25,058 nucleotides of DNA from RGIG9151 sp963635575 (GCA_963635575.1 CAVHFU010000020.1:1-25058); one strand, 5' to 3'; numbered from the stretch's first letter, positions 7,505 through 17,406 are shown. Numbers and translations: made by a program. The notes: a model not told the origin generated them from the sequence alone.

Positions 7505-7534
7505 GTATTAAACAAAAGACAAGGGAGTGTAAAT

Positions 7535-8047
7535 ATGAGAATTATAGGATGTGCGGTAATTATAGGGATATGTATGGCAATCGGCAGAACTTTAGCAGGG
7601 GGATACGTTGCACGTGCAAGTAATTTACAAACTTTTATAACTTCTCTTACTTTACTTAGAGCTAAGATTGGCTTCGGGCAAGAAATTTTAGAAATGGCAT
7701 TTTATGAAATAGGGAACACCATTGGTGGTACTATTAGGAAAATGTTTTCTGAAATTTCTGAAGAAATTTCTAAGAATGAACAAGCTGTTTCAGATATTTG
7801 GAGTGAAAAAGTTGAAGAGTATTTTAAGTATTATGACTTTACGTTTGAAGATGAGAGAATTTTACTCGATTTTGGGAATACATTGGGAAAGGGAGATATA
7901 GATGAGGAAATAAGGAATATTAATTTAGCAATCGAGAGATTAAAAACTATGCTTACGACCGCGAATGAAGAAAAAACTAAATATGCAAAGTTATATAGAA
8001 CTTTAGGTGGAATCGGTGGCATAGCTCTTGCCATAATTTTAGTTTAA
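7535..8047 (+). CDS. spoIIIAB: Stage III sporulation protein AB
   Basis: A component of the SpoIIIA complex, made in the mother cell and forming part of the channel to the forespore. It has 170 residues, the usual length, with an N-terminal hydrophobic helix (about 3-20), a helical body containing FGNTLGKGD (113-121), and a C-terminal KYAKLYRTLGGIGG segment leading into a second membrane helix. This pattern, which resembles T2SS GspF-type inner-membrane proteins, matches B. subtilis SpoIIIAB. The ATG follows AAGGGAGTG. It is the first gene of the operon here; the spoIIIAA ATPase gene that normally precedes it is absent, and only 164 bases separate it from divergent motA. Confidence 0.93.
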   Translation: MRIIGCAVIIGICMAIGRTLAGGYVARASNLQTFITSLTLLRAKIGFGQEILEMAFYEIGNTIGGTIRKMFSEISEEISKNEQAVSDIWSEKVEEYFKYYDFTFEDERILLDFGNTLGKGDIDEEIRNINLAIERLKTMLTTANEEKTKYAKLYRTLGGIGGIALAIILV

Positions 8048-8062
8048 AGGGGAGATGTTTTT

Positions 8063-8257
8063 GTGAATGTTGATTTGATTTTTAAAATTGCAGCAATAGG
8101 TATTTTAGTTTCTGTGCTTCATCAGGTCTTAGTAAGGGCAGGGCGAGAGGAACAGGCAATGCTGACAACGTTGACCGGGCTTATTGTGGTTTTGTCTATG
8201 GTTATAAAAGAAATAAGTAATTTGTTTAATGCAGTTAAAACTATTTTTAATTTATAG
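8063..8257 (+). CDS. spoIIIAC: Stage III sporulation protein AC
   Basis: A 64-residue membrane protein with two hydrophobic helices (about 5-25 and 32-50) and the conserved GREEQAMLTTLTG stretch (27-39) between them, as in SpoIIIAC. It starts with GTG at 8063, after AAAGGGGAG. An ATG eight bases earlier is followed by an in-frame stop and is excluded. It sits 15 bases after spoIIIAB and is followed at once by spoIIIAD. Confidence 0.93.
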   Translation: MNVDLIFKIAAIGILVSVLHQVLVRAGREEQAMLTTLTGLIVVLSMVIKEISNLFNAVKTIFNL

Positions 8258-8268
8258 TGGGGGTATTT

Positions 8269-8652
8269 ATGGATATTTTTAAGATAGTTTTGGTGGCGTT
8301 ACTGGCAGTTTTTTTGATTATAATTGTAAAGCAGACAAGACCTGAAATTGCAATGCTTATTTCGATTATTACCGTTACGATTATATTTTTCTTTTCCATA
8401 GATAAAGTAGGACAGGTAATTGACCTAATAAAGCTACTTTCAGAGAGAGCAGGCCTTTCGTTTGAATTTATAGGTACAATCCTAAAAATTATAGGAATTG
8501 CGTACATAACAGAATTTGGAGCTAATATATGTAAGGATATGGGTGAGTCGGCGATAGCCTCTAAAATTCAGTTTGCGGGTAAATGTATTATTTTAATGTT
8601 TGGCGTGAACATAATAGGAAATTTTGTTGAAACATTAACAGGGCTTCTTTAG
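8269..8652 (+). CDS. spoIIIAD: Stage III sporulation protein AD
   Basis: A 127-residue membrane protein related to SpoIIIAC, with several hydrophobic helices and the highly conserved segments KQTRPEIAML (near residue 21) and ILKIIGIAYITEFG. It ends in an ASKIQFAGK... helix, as in B. subtilis SpoIIIAD. I chose the ATG at 8269, which has GTGGGGG just upstream. An in-frame GTG at 8257 overlaps the spoIIIAC stop and would place that Shine-Dalgarno inside the coding region. Confidence 0.93.
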   Translation: MDIFKIVLVALLAVFLIIIVKQTRPEIAMLISIITVTIIFFFSIDKVGQVIDLIKLLSERAGLSFEFIGTILKIIGIAYITEFGANICKDMGESAIASKIQFAGKCIILMFGVNIIGNFVETLTGLL

Positions 8653-8663
8653 TGGGAGGAAGT

Positions 8664-9782
8664 ATGAAAAAATTTTTGACTATCTTTTTACTTTTAATTA
8701 TGAATGCTTCATATGCTATGAGTGAAGAACCTATAAACATAAGAGAGTTCTCGGACACTATGAAAGGTTTTAATAATGAGCTTTTGGATGACTATGATTA
8801 TGAAGATATTATTAGGAATATAGAAAAGGGAGATTTTAAATTCGATTATAAAAAGATATTTGGAAGGGCAGGAAAGTTTTTTATTAAAGAAATACGCTCA
8901 AATATAGGACTTGCAGTGCAAATAATTGTGATTTCTTTACTGTTCGGATTCCTAGATAATTTAAAAGGTAATTTTGCATCTGACGGAGTTGCACAAATAG
9001 CTTTTTATGTGTGTTACATATTGCTTGTTACTTTAATTGTGGCTAGTTTTATTCAAATATATAATGTGGCATATGGTGTTGTTTTTGAAATTGAAAAGTT
9101 TATGAAAGTTTTAATTCCTATTATTTTTGGAATAGTGGCCGCGATGGGGGGGATAACGACATCATCTATGATTTACCCTGTACTTGCTTTTTCAACACAG
9201 TTTATAACTATGTTTATGACTAATTTTTTATTGCCGGTTTCTATGCTTGCCTTTGTACTTGGGATTGTTTCAAATATTTCAGACAAGGTTTCAATTTCTA
9301 AGGTGCCTAATATATTAAAGACGGTTTCATTGTGGAGCATGGGAGTGGTTTTAACATTATTTATAGGAATTCTTTCATTAGAAGGAACTGTTGCATCTAC
9401 TGTAGATGGCGTTACTGTTAAGACTGCGAAGTTTTTGTTCTCAGGTTCTGTTCCGGTGGTGGGAAAACTGCTTGGAGATTCGGTTGATGTAATACTGGGG
9501 AGTACGTTAATAATAAAAGACGCTATTGGATTTATTGGAATAGCCGTTTTATTTGGACTGGCTCTAGTTCCTATGATAAAAATAATTGTGGTTATAGCTA
9601 TATATTCAGGTTTGTCTACGATTATCGAGCCTTTTTCTGATAAACGAATTTGCAAATGCTTAAATGATACAGCTGATGCAAGTAAGATGTTACTTGGTAT
9701 AGTCGTGTGCGTGACTGTTATGGTGATTATCGGTACTGTTATGCTACTTAAGATAACTAATTTTACTTCGATGCATGGGTAG
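8664..9782 (+). CDS. spoIIIAE: Stage III sporulation protein AE
   Basis: The large polytopic membrane subunit of the SpoIIIA complex. It has 372 residues with an N-terminal signal-like segment (MKKFLTIFLLL... ending near SYA, residues 16-18), a hydrophilic stretch, and then about seven or eight membrane helices, including a glycine-rich FGIVAAMGGITTSS segment and the VPILG/VPVVGKLLGD-type region typical of SpoIIIAE. The ATG at 8664 is preferred: GGGAGGA lies just before it, while an in-frame GTG at 8652 would put the ribosome site inside the gene. It is joined to spoIIIAD by 11 bases and runs directly into spoIIIAF. Confidence 0.94.
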   Translation: MKKFLTIFLLLIMNASYAMSEEPINIREFSDTMKGFNNELLDDYDYEDIIRNIEKGDFKFDYKKIFGRAGKFFIKEIRSNIGLAVQIIVISLLFGFLDNLKGNFASDGVAQIAFYVCYILLVTLIVASFIQIYNVAYGVVFEIEKFMKVLIPIIFGIVAAMGGITTSSMIYPVLAFSTQFITMFMTNFLLPVSMLAFVLGIVSNISDKVSISKVPNILKTVSLWSMGVVLTLFIGILSLEGTVASTVDGVTVKTAKFLFSGSVPVVGKLLGDSVDVILGSTLIIKDAIGFIGIAVLFGLALVPMIKIIVVIAIYSGLSTIIEPFSDKRICKCLNDTADASKMLLGIVVCVTVMVIIGTVMLLKITNFTSMHG

Positions 9783-9791
9783 GTGAGAAAA

Positions 9792-10286
9792 GTGGAAATG
9801 CTTAAGAATTGGGTTAATTGTATTCTGATTATTACTGTGATGGTTGGCATAATTGAAGTGATTGTGCCGGAAGGCGAAACTAAAAAGTTTGTATTTTTAA
9901 TTACGCGAATTTCTGTGTCTATTGTTATAGCACTACCTATATTAAAACTGGTTAAAAGCGACTTTGCTTTTGAGGATGTGTTTAATATCAAGTACATTGA
10001 GGAAAATAGTTTTTACGTTGATACACTAAGAAGCACGGTAGAACGACAGAGTTCAATGCTGGAATCTGTTTATTCGGTAAATGTTGTTAATACTTTTAAT
10101 TCTACATATAAAGATATGCAAATTTCTAGTTGCAAAATTCACTTTTTGCGTGATGATGATGGCAAAATTAAAGAGATAAATTTGGTAGAGGTCTCAAGCA
10201 AGTTAAGAATAGATGACAAAGAACTGCTAAAAAAGAGAGTGGCAGAGATTTGTGAAGTGAGTAAAGAGAAAGTGAGTGTGGGTTAA
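9792..10286 (+). CDS. spoIIIAF: Stage III sporulation protein AF
   Basis: About 164 residues with two N-terminal membrane helices (LKNWVNCILIITVMVGIIEV, and the VFLITRISVSIVIALPILK helix after PEG) and a soluble C-terminal domain ending in KKRVAEICEVSKEKVSVG. This is the SpoIIIAF layout. The start is uncertain. GTG at 9792 has AGGTGA at good spacing, ATG at 9798 is two codons later, and GTG at 9783 lacks room for a ribosome site. It lies 9 bases after the spoIIIAE stop, and its end overlaps the spoIIIAG start. Confidence 0.9.
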   Translation: MEMLKNWVNCILIITVMVGIIEVIVPEGETKKFVFLITRISVSIVIALPILKLVKSDFAFEDVFNIKYIEENSFYVDTLRSTVERQSSMLESVYSVNVVNTFNSTYKDMQISSCKIHFLRDDDGKIKEINLVEVSSKLRIDDKELLKKRVAEICEVSKEKVSVG

Positions 10287-10866
10287 TGTGAAAACTTTTG
10301 TTATTAATTTGAAAGACAAATTTTTTAATGAGAAATGCAGAAGAAAAAATATAGAAAATCTAGTTATATTTTTAGTGGGAGTAGTAATAGTTATTATAAC
10401 AGGCAGTTATATATTTAGTAATGAGGATGAAGTTACTAAAGTCAGAAATGTGTCTGATGTTTTTGATGCTGATGTTTTTGAGGCAAAGCTTGAAAAAATT
10501 TTGTCGAGTATTAAGGATGCCGGAAGTGTAGAAGTTATGGTGTCTTACCAGTCCGGTGTTGAAACTGTTCCTCTTTTAGATACGAAAGATAGCAATACGG
10601 TAACGGAGGAATCGGGAAATAGCAGTAATCGAAGAACAGAGCAAAACAGTATGGAAACAAGTATAATATTTAATCAGGAAAAAAGCGGTAATAAAATTCC
10701 ATACATATCAAAGACTATTATGCCGAAAATCGAAGGAGTTATCGTGACGTGTGACGGAGGTGGTAATGAAATAGTAAGAGCAAATGTTATTAAGGCGGTT
10801 ACTGTTGTTACCGGAATTACCGCAAATAAGGTGCAAGTTTTTGCAAAAGACAATAATAAAAGATAA
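10276..10866 (+). CDS. spoIIIAG: Stage III sporulation protein AG
   Basis: A ring-forming subunit of the SpoIIIA channel with one membrane helix (about residues 30-48) and a domain in the intermembrane space. The helix is followed by the ring-building-type region: KLEKILSSIKDAGSVEVMVS and, after a polar Ser/Asn/Glu-rich insert, PKIEGVIVTCDGGG (149-162) and IKAVTVVTGI. This matches SpoIIIAG. The start is ambiguous between GTG 10276 (11-base overlap with spoIIIAF, AAAGAG upstream) and GTG 10288, four codons later. The overlap implies translational coupling. Confidence 0.92.
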   Translation: MWVNVKTFVINLKDKFFNEKCRRKNIENLVIFLVGVVIVIITGSYIFSNEDEVTKVRNVSDVFDADVFEAKLEKILSSIKDAGSVEVMVSYQSGVETVPLLDTKDSNTVTEESGNSSNRRTEQNSMETSIIFNQEKSGNKIPYISKTIMPKIEGVIVTCDGGGNEIVRANVIKAVTVVTGITANKVQVFAKDNNKR

Positions 10867-10881
10867 GATGAGGTGAGGGTG

Positions 10882-11430
10882 GTGCTTGTGATAAGAAAAA
10901 AACACGCTTTAGTGGGGGTACTAGCTGCTATAATTGCAACTGCTGCTATGATTAATTATAATAATCAACCCGGCGTTGAGGTGAGCGGTGAGATAGTTAA
11001 TTACGATGGAGAAAGTAAATATGTGTCCGGAATGGTAGAGAATTTGTCGGCTATTAATTCTAATTCTACTGAATTATCTGATGCATATTTTGTTTCTGCA
11101 AGACTTGAGAGAGATAGAACTTTTGGGGAGCAGGTGGAATTACAGGAAAGTATATTGTACAATGAAAAATCGGATGAGAATACAAAAAAGATGGCACAAG
11201 AACAGATTAATTGCATTTCTAATAATTTGACTAAGGAAATGAGTATAGAAACATTACTGCAAGCTAAAGGCTTTGAGGATTGTATAGCGATTATAAATGA
11301 ACCTAATGTGAATGTTGTTGTAAAGTCTATGGATGAGTTAAGTGTTGCACAAGTGGCACAAATTCAAAATATTGTTATGCGTGAAGCTAATGCAAATGCA
11401 GAAAATATCCATATAGTCACAAAAAAATAA
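10882..11430 (+). CDS. spoIIIAH: Stage III sporulation protein AH
   Basis: The last gene of the operon, about 182 residues. A single N-terminal membrane helix (ALVGVLAAIIATAAMIN) precedes an extracytoplasmic domain with the helical ARLERDRTFGEQVELQESI segment and the C-terminal YscJ/FliF-like ring domain ending in IVMREANANAENIHIVTKK. In B. subtilis this domain binds forespore SpoIIQ; no spoIIQ is in this window. GTG at 10882 is favoured because GAGGTGA lies at ideal spacing. GTG codons at 10873, 10879 and 10888 are in-frame alternatives. It is separated from spoIIIAG by 15 bases. Confidence 0.93.
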   Translation: MLVIRKKHALVGVLAAIIATAAMINYNNQPGVEVSGEIVNYDGESKYVSGMVENLSAINSNSTELSDAYFVSARLERDRTFGEQVELQESILYNEKSDENTKKMAQEQINCISNNLTKEMSIETLLQAKGFEDCIAIINEPNVNVVVKSMDELSVAQVAQIQNIVMREANANAENIHIVTKK

Positions 11431-11439
11431 GGGAAAATA

Positions 11440-11468
11440 TTGCAAAAATAAATAAATTATGTTAATAT
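11440..11468 (+). promoter_or_regulatory. Candidate sigma-A-type promoter for the cysteine-repeat protein
   Basis: TTGCAA (11440-11445), 17 bases, TAATAT (11463-11468). Predicted transcription starts at about 11475, inside the first palindrome of the leader, giving a leader of roughly 147 bases. It begins ten bases after the spoIIIAH stop. Confidence 0.5.
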
Positions 11469-11473
11469 AAATG

Positions 11474-11541
11474 TATAGAATTTATTCTATATTTTAACCA
11501 TTATATTTGGTTATGGATGAGTTTTCTATCTTTTTAGAAAA
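11474..11541. repeat. Three successive inverted repeats in the leader after spoIIIAH
   Basis: TATAGAAT/ATTCTATA (11474-11491, 8-bp arms, two-base centre), TAACCA/TGGTTA (11495-11513) and TTTTCTA/TAGAAAA (11522-11541) follow one another. The first coincides with the predicted transcription start, so it could be an operator, or a weak terminator for spoIIIA since TTTT follows. The other two would be hairpins in the leader RNA. The 191-base gap (11431-11621) holds no coding sequence I can support. Confidence 0.55.
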
Positions 11542-11621
11542 TAACTAGGCTGTGCTGAGCCGATCATATATATTTTAAATTTACTGTAAATAAAAAAAGA
11601 TGTACTTTTAGGAGGTACTTT

Positions 11622-12713
11622 ATGAATAACAATTCTTCTTACCGCTCCCGCAACAACGGCGTAGTTAAAAACGTCGTTATCACCATCCTCGCAATTGCAG
11701 TTCTTGTACTGCTTGCATATTCTCTTAGAGGATGTGATTTTTCCGCACTTACCACTAACAATCAAGTTCCCTCCAACAATAGCGAAATCCTTTCCTATGA
11801 TTCCTGCAATTGTACTCCTAGTAGCAATGGCGATGTTATCGTTAACAACAACGTAAATTGCACTTGTGGCAACAAGTCTGACGACTTTGAACGTGACGAT
11901 TGGGCTGCAAGAGTTGCAGAACTTCAGAAGGAAATTAACAAGCTTAAGGCTGAAAACGAAACACTGAAATCCTCGGCTGGTAAGAATGATGTTGACCTGA
12001 GCAACTACGTTCTAAAGAGTGAATACAACAAGCTGGCTAACGGCTATTCCACCCTTGAGAATAAGTACAATACTTTGGTTAATACACATAGCAAGTGTAG
12101 TAATGTTGACCTTAGCCGGTATGTTAAGAAATCCGCTTACGATGAGCTCAAGAAAATGTACGATGAAATTGTCTCTAAGTATAATGATCTTGTGAAGAAG
12201 TATAACGACTTCTATGCTAAGTGGAACAACCACGTTTGTCCCAGCACCACTACCGCAGTTAAAGTAGACCACTCCGATTGTGTTTCTAAATCCAAGCACG
12301 ACAAGCTTGCGAAGGAATTCGACGCCTTTAAGGCTAACCACACTAATTGTGTTTCTAAGTCTGAGTACAATCGTGTTCTTGAGCTTTTGAAACAGTGGGA
12401 AAACCACGTTTGCTCTGGCGGTACTACCATAGTTGAAGCAGACCACTCCGATTGTATAAGCCTTAGCGATTATAGAGCATTTTTGAATTCTTACAACGAC
12501 CTCGAGGATAAGTTCAATGCTCTCCTTGAACAGTTGAATTCTCACAATTGCTCTAGCGGCACTACCGTAGTTGAAGCAGACCATAGCTCTTGCGTAAGTC
12601 TTCGTGACTACAAGGAACTTCTCGCTAAATACAATGCTCTTCTTGAGCAGAGCGGCAGTAACGGCGCAGAGCCGATATATGTCGACGAGGACGGAAATGA
12701 AATTCGCCCTTAA
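11622..12713 (+). CDS. Membrane-anchored coiled-coil protein with repeated cysteine modules, family unknown
   Basis: A 363-residue protein with one N-terminal membrane helix (about 17-33) after a polar Asn/Ser/Arg-rich start, so the rest is probably outside the cell. Two CxC motifs (C62/C64 and C80/C82) sit in a low-complexity segment. A coiled coil follows (about 96-118), then repeats headed by DLSNYVLKSEYNKL (125-138), DLSRYVKKSAYDEL (163-176) and C-V-S-K-S variants, each running into a coiled-coil stretch. A 20-residue linker recurs at 203-222, 261-280 and 307-326, each with cysteines 14 apart (206/220, 264/278, 310/324). The tail ends YVDEDGNEIRP. The phrasing recalls tail-fibre or adhesin stalks, but no family is recognised. 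A perfect AGGAGGT precedes the ATG. Codons such as ACC, ATC, CTC, CCC and AAG are unusually frequent, suggesting very high expression or foreign origin. LRGC at 35-38 is a poor lipobox. Confidence 0.8.
   Translation: MNNNSSYRSRNNGVVKNVVITILAIAVLVLLAYSLRGCDFSALTTNNQVPSNNSEILSYDSCNCTPSSNGDVIVNNNVNCTCGNKSDDFERDDWAARVAELQKEINKLKAENETLKSSAGKNDVDLSNYVLKSEYNKLANGYSTLENKYNTLVNTHSKCSNVDLSRYVKKSAYDELKKMYDEIVSKYNDLVKKYNDFYAKWNNHVCPSTTTAVKVDHSDCVSKSKHDKLAKEFDAFKANHTNCVSKSEYNRVLELLKQWENHVCSGGTTIVEADHSDCISLSDYRAFLNSYNDLEDKFNALLEQLNSHNCSSGTTVVEADHSSCVSLRDYKELLAKYNALLEQSGSNGAEPIYVDEDGNEIRP
12228..12599 (+). repeat. Three copies of a 60-bp coding repeat (cysteine linker)
   Basis: Copies at 12228-12287, 12402-12461 and 12540-12599 encode variants of N-H-V-C-x3-TT-x-V-x2-DHS-x-C-[VI]-S. 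DNA similarity is high, for example ACTACC followed by AGTTGAAGCAGACCA shared by copies 2 and 3. Copy starts are 174 and 138 bases apart, both multiples of three, so copy-number change would keep the frame. Confidence 0.8.
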
Positions 12714-12720
12714 CCTAAGA

Positions 12721-12755
12721 AAGAGCACCGGCAGCACCCGGTGCTCTTCTTTTTT
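12721..12755 (+). terminator. GC-rich intrinsic terminator after the cysteine-repeat gene
   Basis: AAGAGCACCGG (12721-12731) pairs perfectly with CCGGTGCTCTT (12738-12748) around a six-base loop, followed by C and six Ts. It is the most GC-rich hairpin in the window and begins seven bases after the stop codon. Confidence 0.92.
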
Positions 12756-12773
12756 GTTTAAAATTTTCGCCCC

Positions 12774-12802
12774 TTGACCAAAATTTACTATAATGATAAA
12801 AT
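12774..12802 (+). promoter_or_regulatory. ftsY: Sigma-A-type promoter for ftsY
   Basis: TTGACC (12774-12779), exactly 17 bases, TAAAAT (12797-12802). It lies directly after the preceding terminator and only 17 bases before the ftsY ATG, so the leader is very short. Confidence 0.65.
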
Positions 12803-12818
12803 ACTAGGGAGATGTAAA

Positions 12819-13730
12819 ATGGAAGAAGGGACGAATTTGTTTTTTGATAAATTAAAAAGTAAAATGGCTAAGACAAAAGAGTCATTTTCAAATAGTATTA
12901 ATAGTCTGTTTTCTTCATTTAGTAAGGTAGATGAAGATTTACTGGACGAATTACTTGATATACTGATTATGGCAGATGTTGGACTTAATACTTCTGAATT
13001 CATAATCGGAGAATTAAGAGATAGCATAAAAAAGGAAAGAATTACCGAACCTGATAAGGTTAAAGATAAATTAAAAGAAATCTTGGTAGAGTTACTTGGT
13101 ACTCCAAGCCAAGAAATAACTAAAAATACTGTATATATGGTAGTTGGAGTTAATGGAGTAGGAAAGACTACTACTATTGGAAAACTTGCAAATTATTTTG
13201 TTAGAAAGAAGTATAAAGTTATAGCTTGTGCAGCGGATACTTTTAGAGCGGCTGCGGTTGAACAACTTAGTGAATGGATGAATAAAACTAATGTTGAATT
13301 AGTAAAAAAAGAAGAGGGGGCTGACCCGGCATCTGTTGTGTTTGATGCGACAGTAAGGTTTAAGGAAAGTAAAGCTGATATTCTTATTTGTGATACTGCC
13401 GGAAGACTTCATAATAAAAAGAATTTGATGGATGAACTCTCTAAAATGGACAGAGTTATAGAAAGAGAATTGACTAATACTAATAAAGAAGTATTACTTG
13501 TGCTTGATGCGACTACCGGTCAAAACGGGGTTTTGCAAGCTAAGGCTTTTTCAGAGATAGCTGGAGTTACAGGAATTGTTGTAACTAAACTAGATGGAAC
13601 TGCTAAAGGCGGAGTAATCTTTTCTATAATGAAGGAACTTAATATTCCTGTGAAGTTTATTGGTATTGGCGAGGGAATAGAAGATTTAGAAGAATTTAAT
13701 GCAAAAGAGTTTGTTGATAGCATTTTTTAA
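12819..13730 (+). CDS. ftsY: Signal recognition particle receptor FtsY
   Basis: The SRP receptor GTPase that docks Ffh-ribosome complexes at the membrane for co-translational insertion. It has 303 residues with a short N-terminal A region, an N-domain helical bundle (about 35-100) and an NG-type GTPase domain: GVNGVGKTT (110-118), DTFRAAAVEQL (140-150), DTAGRLHNK (192-200), TKLDGTAKGG (256-265) and the C-terminal GIGEGIEDLEEF signature (282-293). I use the ATG at 12819 with GGGAG upstream. A longer in-frame reading from TTG 12774 runs through the promoter and is rejected. It probably forms a transcript with the UPF0182 gene 15 bases later. Confidence 0.97.
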   Translation: MEEGTNLFFDKLKSKMAKTKESFSNSINSLFSSFSKVDEDLLDELLDILIMADVGLNTSEFIIGELRDSIKKERITEPDKVKDKLKEILVELLGTPSQEITKNTVYMVVGVNGVGKTTTIGKLANYFVRKKYKVIACAADTFRAAAVEQLSEWMNKTNVELVKKEEGADPASVVFDATVRFKESKADILICDTAGRLHNKKNLMDELSKMDRVIERELTNTNKEVLLVLDATTGQNGVLQAKAFSEIAGVTGIVVTKLDGTAKGGVIFSIMKELNIPVKFIGIGEGIEDLEEFNAKEFVDSIF

Positions 13731-13745
13731 TGTGGAGGCTTTGAT

Positions 13746-16475
<2,730 letters not shown>

Positions 16476-16476
16476 T

Positions 16477-16511
16477 AAAATTAGGGGGTGTTAGAACCAC
16501 CCTTTAATTTT
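16477..16511 (+). terminator. Stem-loop after the UPF0182 gene
   Basis: Arms 16477-16490 and 16498-16511 form a continuous 14-bp stem (two G-U pairs) around a TTAGAAC loop. The 3' arm ends TAATTTT, but no long T-run follows, so termination may be partial and leave read-through into the mutarotase-like gene. Confidence 0.6.
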
Positions 16512-16537
16512 AAATAAAATAAGGAGTGAATTAGAAA

Positions 16538-17404
16538 ATGACAATAAAAAATGACAGATTAGAAGTTTCAACTAAATCAGAAGGTGCAGAACTTACAAGC
16601 ATCAAATTAAATGACAAGGAATATTTATGGAATGGTGACGAGAAATATTGGGGTAGACATGCACCAATATTATTTCCTATTGTCGGCAAATTAAAAGATG
16701 GAAAAACTTTAATTGAGGATAAAGAGTATCTTATGGGTAGACATGGTTTTGCTAGAGATATGGAGTTTGAGGTAATAGAGCATACTGAAAATAAAGTGAA
16801 ATACCTGCTAAAGAGTGATGATAGGACATTAAAATCATATCCTTATTTATTTGAACTTTATGTTTCTTATGAATTAGAGGGAAATAGACTAAAAGTAGTA
16901 TATGAGGTAAAGAATACTGATGAAAAGGATATATATTTCAGCATTGGAGCTCATCCTGCTTTTTGTTGTCCTATTGAAGAAAAAGAAAAATTTGAGGACT
17001 ATTATATAGAATTTGAGAAGAATGAAACCCAAAACTTTATTGCACAAGACGAAAATGGATATATAAGCGAGGGAAATAGTTTAATAATGGATAATACTAA
17101 TGTGTTAGAACTTGATAAAGATGTTTTTAAAAAGATAGATACGTATATTTTCCATAATCTTAACTCCAAAGAGGTATCACTTAAATCTAAAAAAAGTGGT
17201 AGATGTATAAAAATGTATTTTGAAAGCTTTCCGTATTTTGGAATATGGACTAAACCTAATGCGGCACCTTTTATATGTTTAGAACCCTGGTACGGGGTGA
17301 CTGATTTTAAAAGAACGGACGGAAAATTTATTAATAAAGTTGGAATTCAGAGATTAGAAATAGGGAAAATTTTTGTATGTGATTATGAAATTGAGGTTAA
17401 ATAG
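16538..17404 (+). CDS. Aldose 1-epimerase (mutarotase)-like protein, LacX type
   Basis: Galactose mutarotase-like β-sandwich protein of 288 residues, similar to the LacX/YeaD-type branch of the aldose 1-epimerase family. Residues in the expected catalytic places are H69 in GRHGF (67-71), H139 in GAHPAF (137-142) and E249 in CLEPWYG (247-253). Such enzymes interconvert the α and β anomers of hexoses or hexose phosphates. The substrate here is unknown; galE and pfkA in the same run suggest a hexose. The ATG follows AAGGAG. It is separated by only two bases from the next gene, so the two are likely translationally coupled. Confidence 0.88.
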   Translation: MTIKNDRLEVSTKSEGAELTSIKLNDKEYLWNGDEKYWGRHAPILFPIVGKLKDGKTLIEDKEYLMGRHGFARDMEFEVIEHTENKVKYLLKSDDRTLKSYPYLFELYVSYELEGNRLKVVYEVKNTDEKDIYFSIGAHPAFCCPIEEKEKFEDYYIEFEKNETQNFIAQDENGYISEGNSLIMDNTNVLELDKDVFKKIDTYIFHNLNSKEVSLKSKKSGRCIKMYFESFPYFGIWTKPNAAPFICLEPWYGVTDFKRTDGKFINKVGIQRLEIGKIFVCDYEIEVK

Positions 17405-17406
17405 CT

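Noticed and set aside
7423..7623. A 66-codon plus-strand frame before spoIIIAB
   Set aside because: It overlaps the motA promoter and the spoIIIAB start in another frame, has no ribosome site, and bears no relation to SpoIIIAA.
9173..9997. A 274-codon minus-strand frame opposite spoIIIAE/spoIIIAF
   Set aside because: It is a shadow of two well-conserved sense genes, with a low-complexity Thr/Ile/Ser translation and no start signals.
11559..11566. GCCGATCA as a sigma-28 -10 for the cysteine-repeat gene
   Set aside because: The last two positions deviate, and no TAAA-like -35 lies at 14-16 bases; the nearest, TAAC, is at 13. The sigma-A-type promoter at 11440-11468 is better.
11724..11737. 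LRGC (residues 35-38) as a lipoprotein signal
   Set aside because: Arg at -2 is atypical for a lipobox and the polar N-terminus is long; a plain membrane anchor is more likely.
12228..12599. A CRISPR-like array from the regularly spaced 60-bp repeats
   Set aside because: The repeats are diverged, in frame and coding, with no uniform spacer length and no cas genes.
12671..12678. GCCGATAT inside the cysteine-repeat gene, and similar boxes on the minus strand at 19908-19915 and 20985-20992
   Set aside because: They lie within coding sequence without a matching -35, and serve as the background rate for judging the other sigma-28 calls.
12012..12737. A 241-codon minus-strand frame opposite the cysteine-repeat gene
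   Set aside because: It arises because the repeated coding strand keeps this antisense frame open. It has no ribosome site, begins inside the terminator, and the sense protein is coherent.
12774..12818. A longer ftsY reading from TTG at 12774
   Set aside because: The TTG is the -35 box of a good promoter and has no ribosome site. ATG at 12819 has GGGAG at proper spacing.
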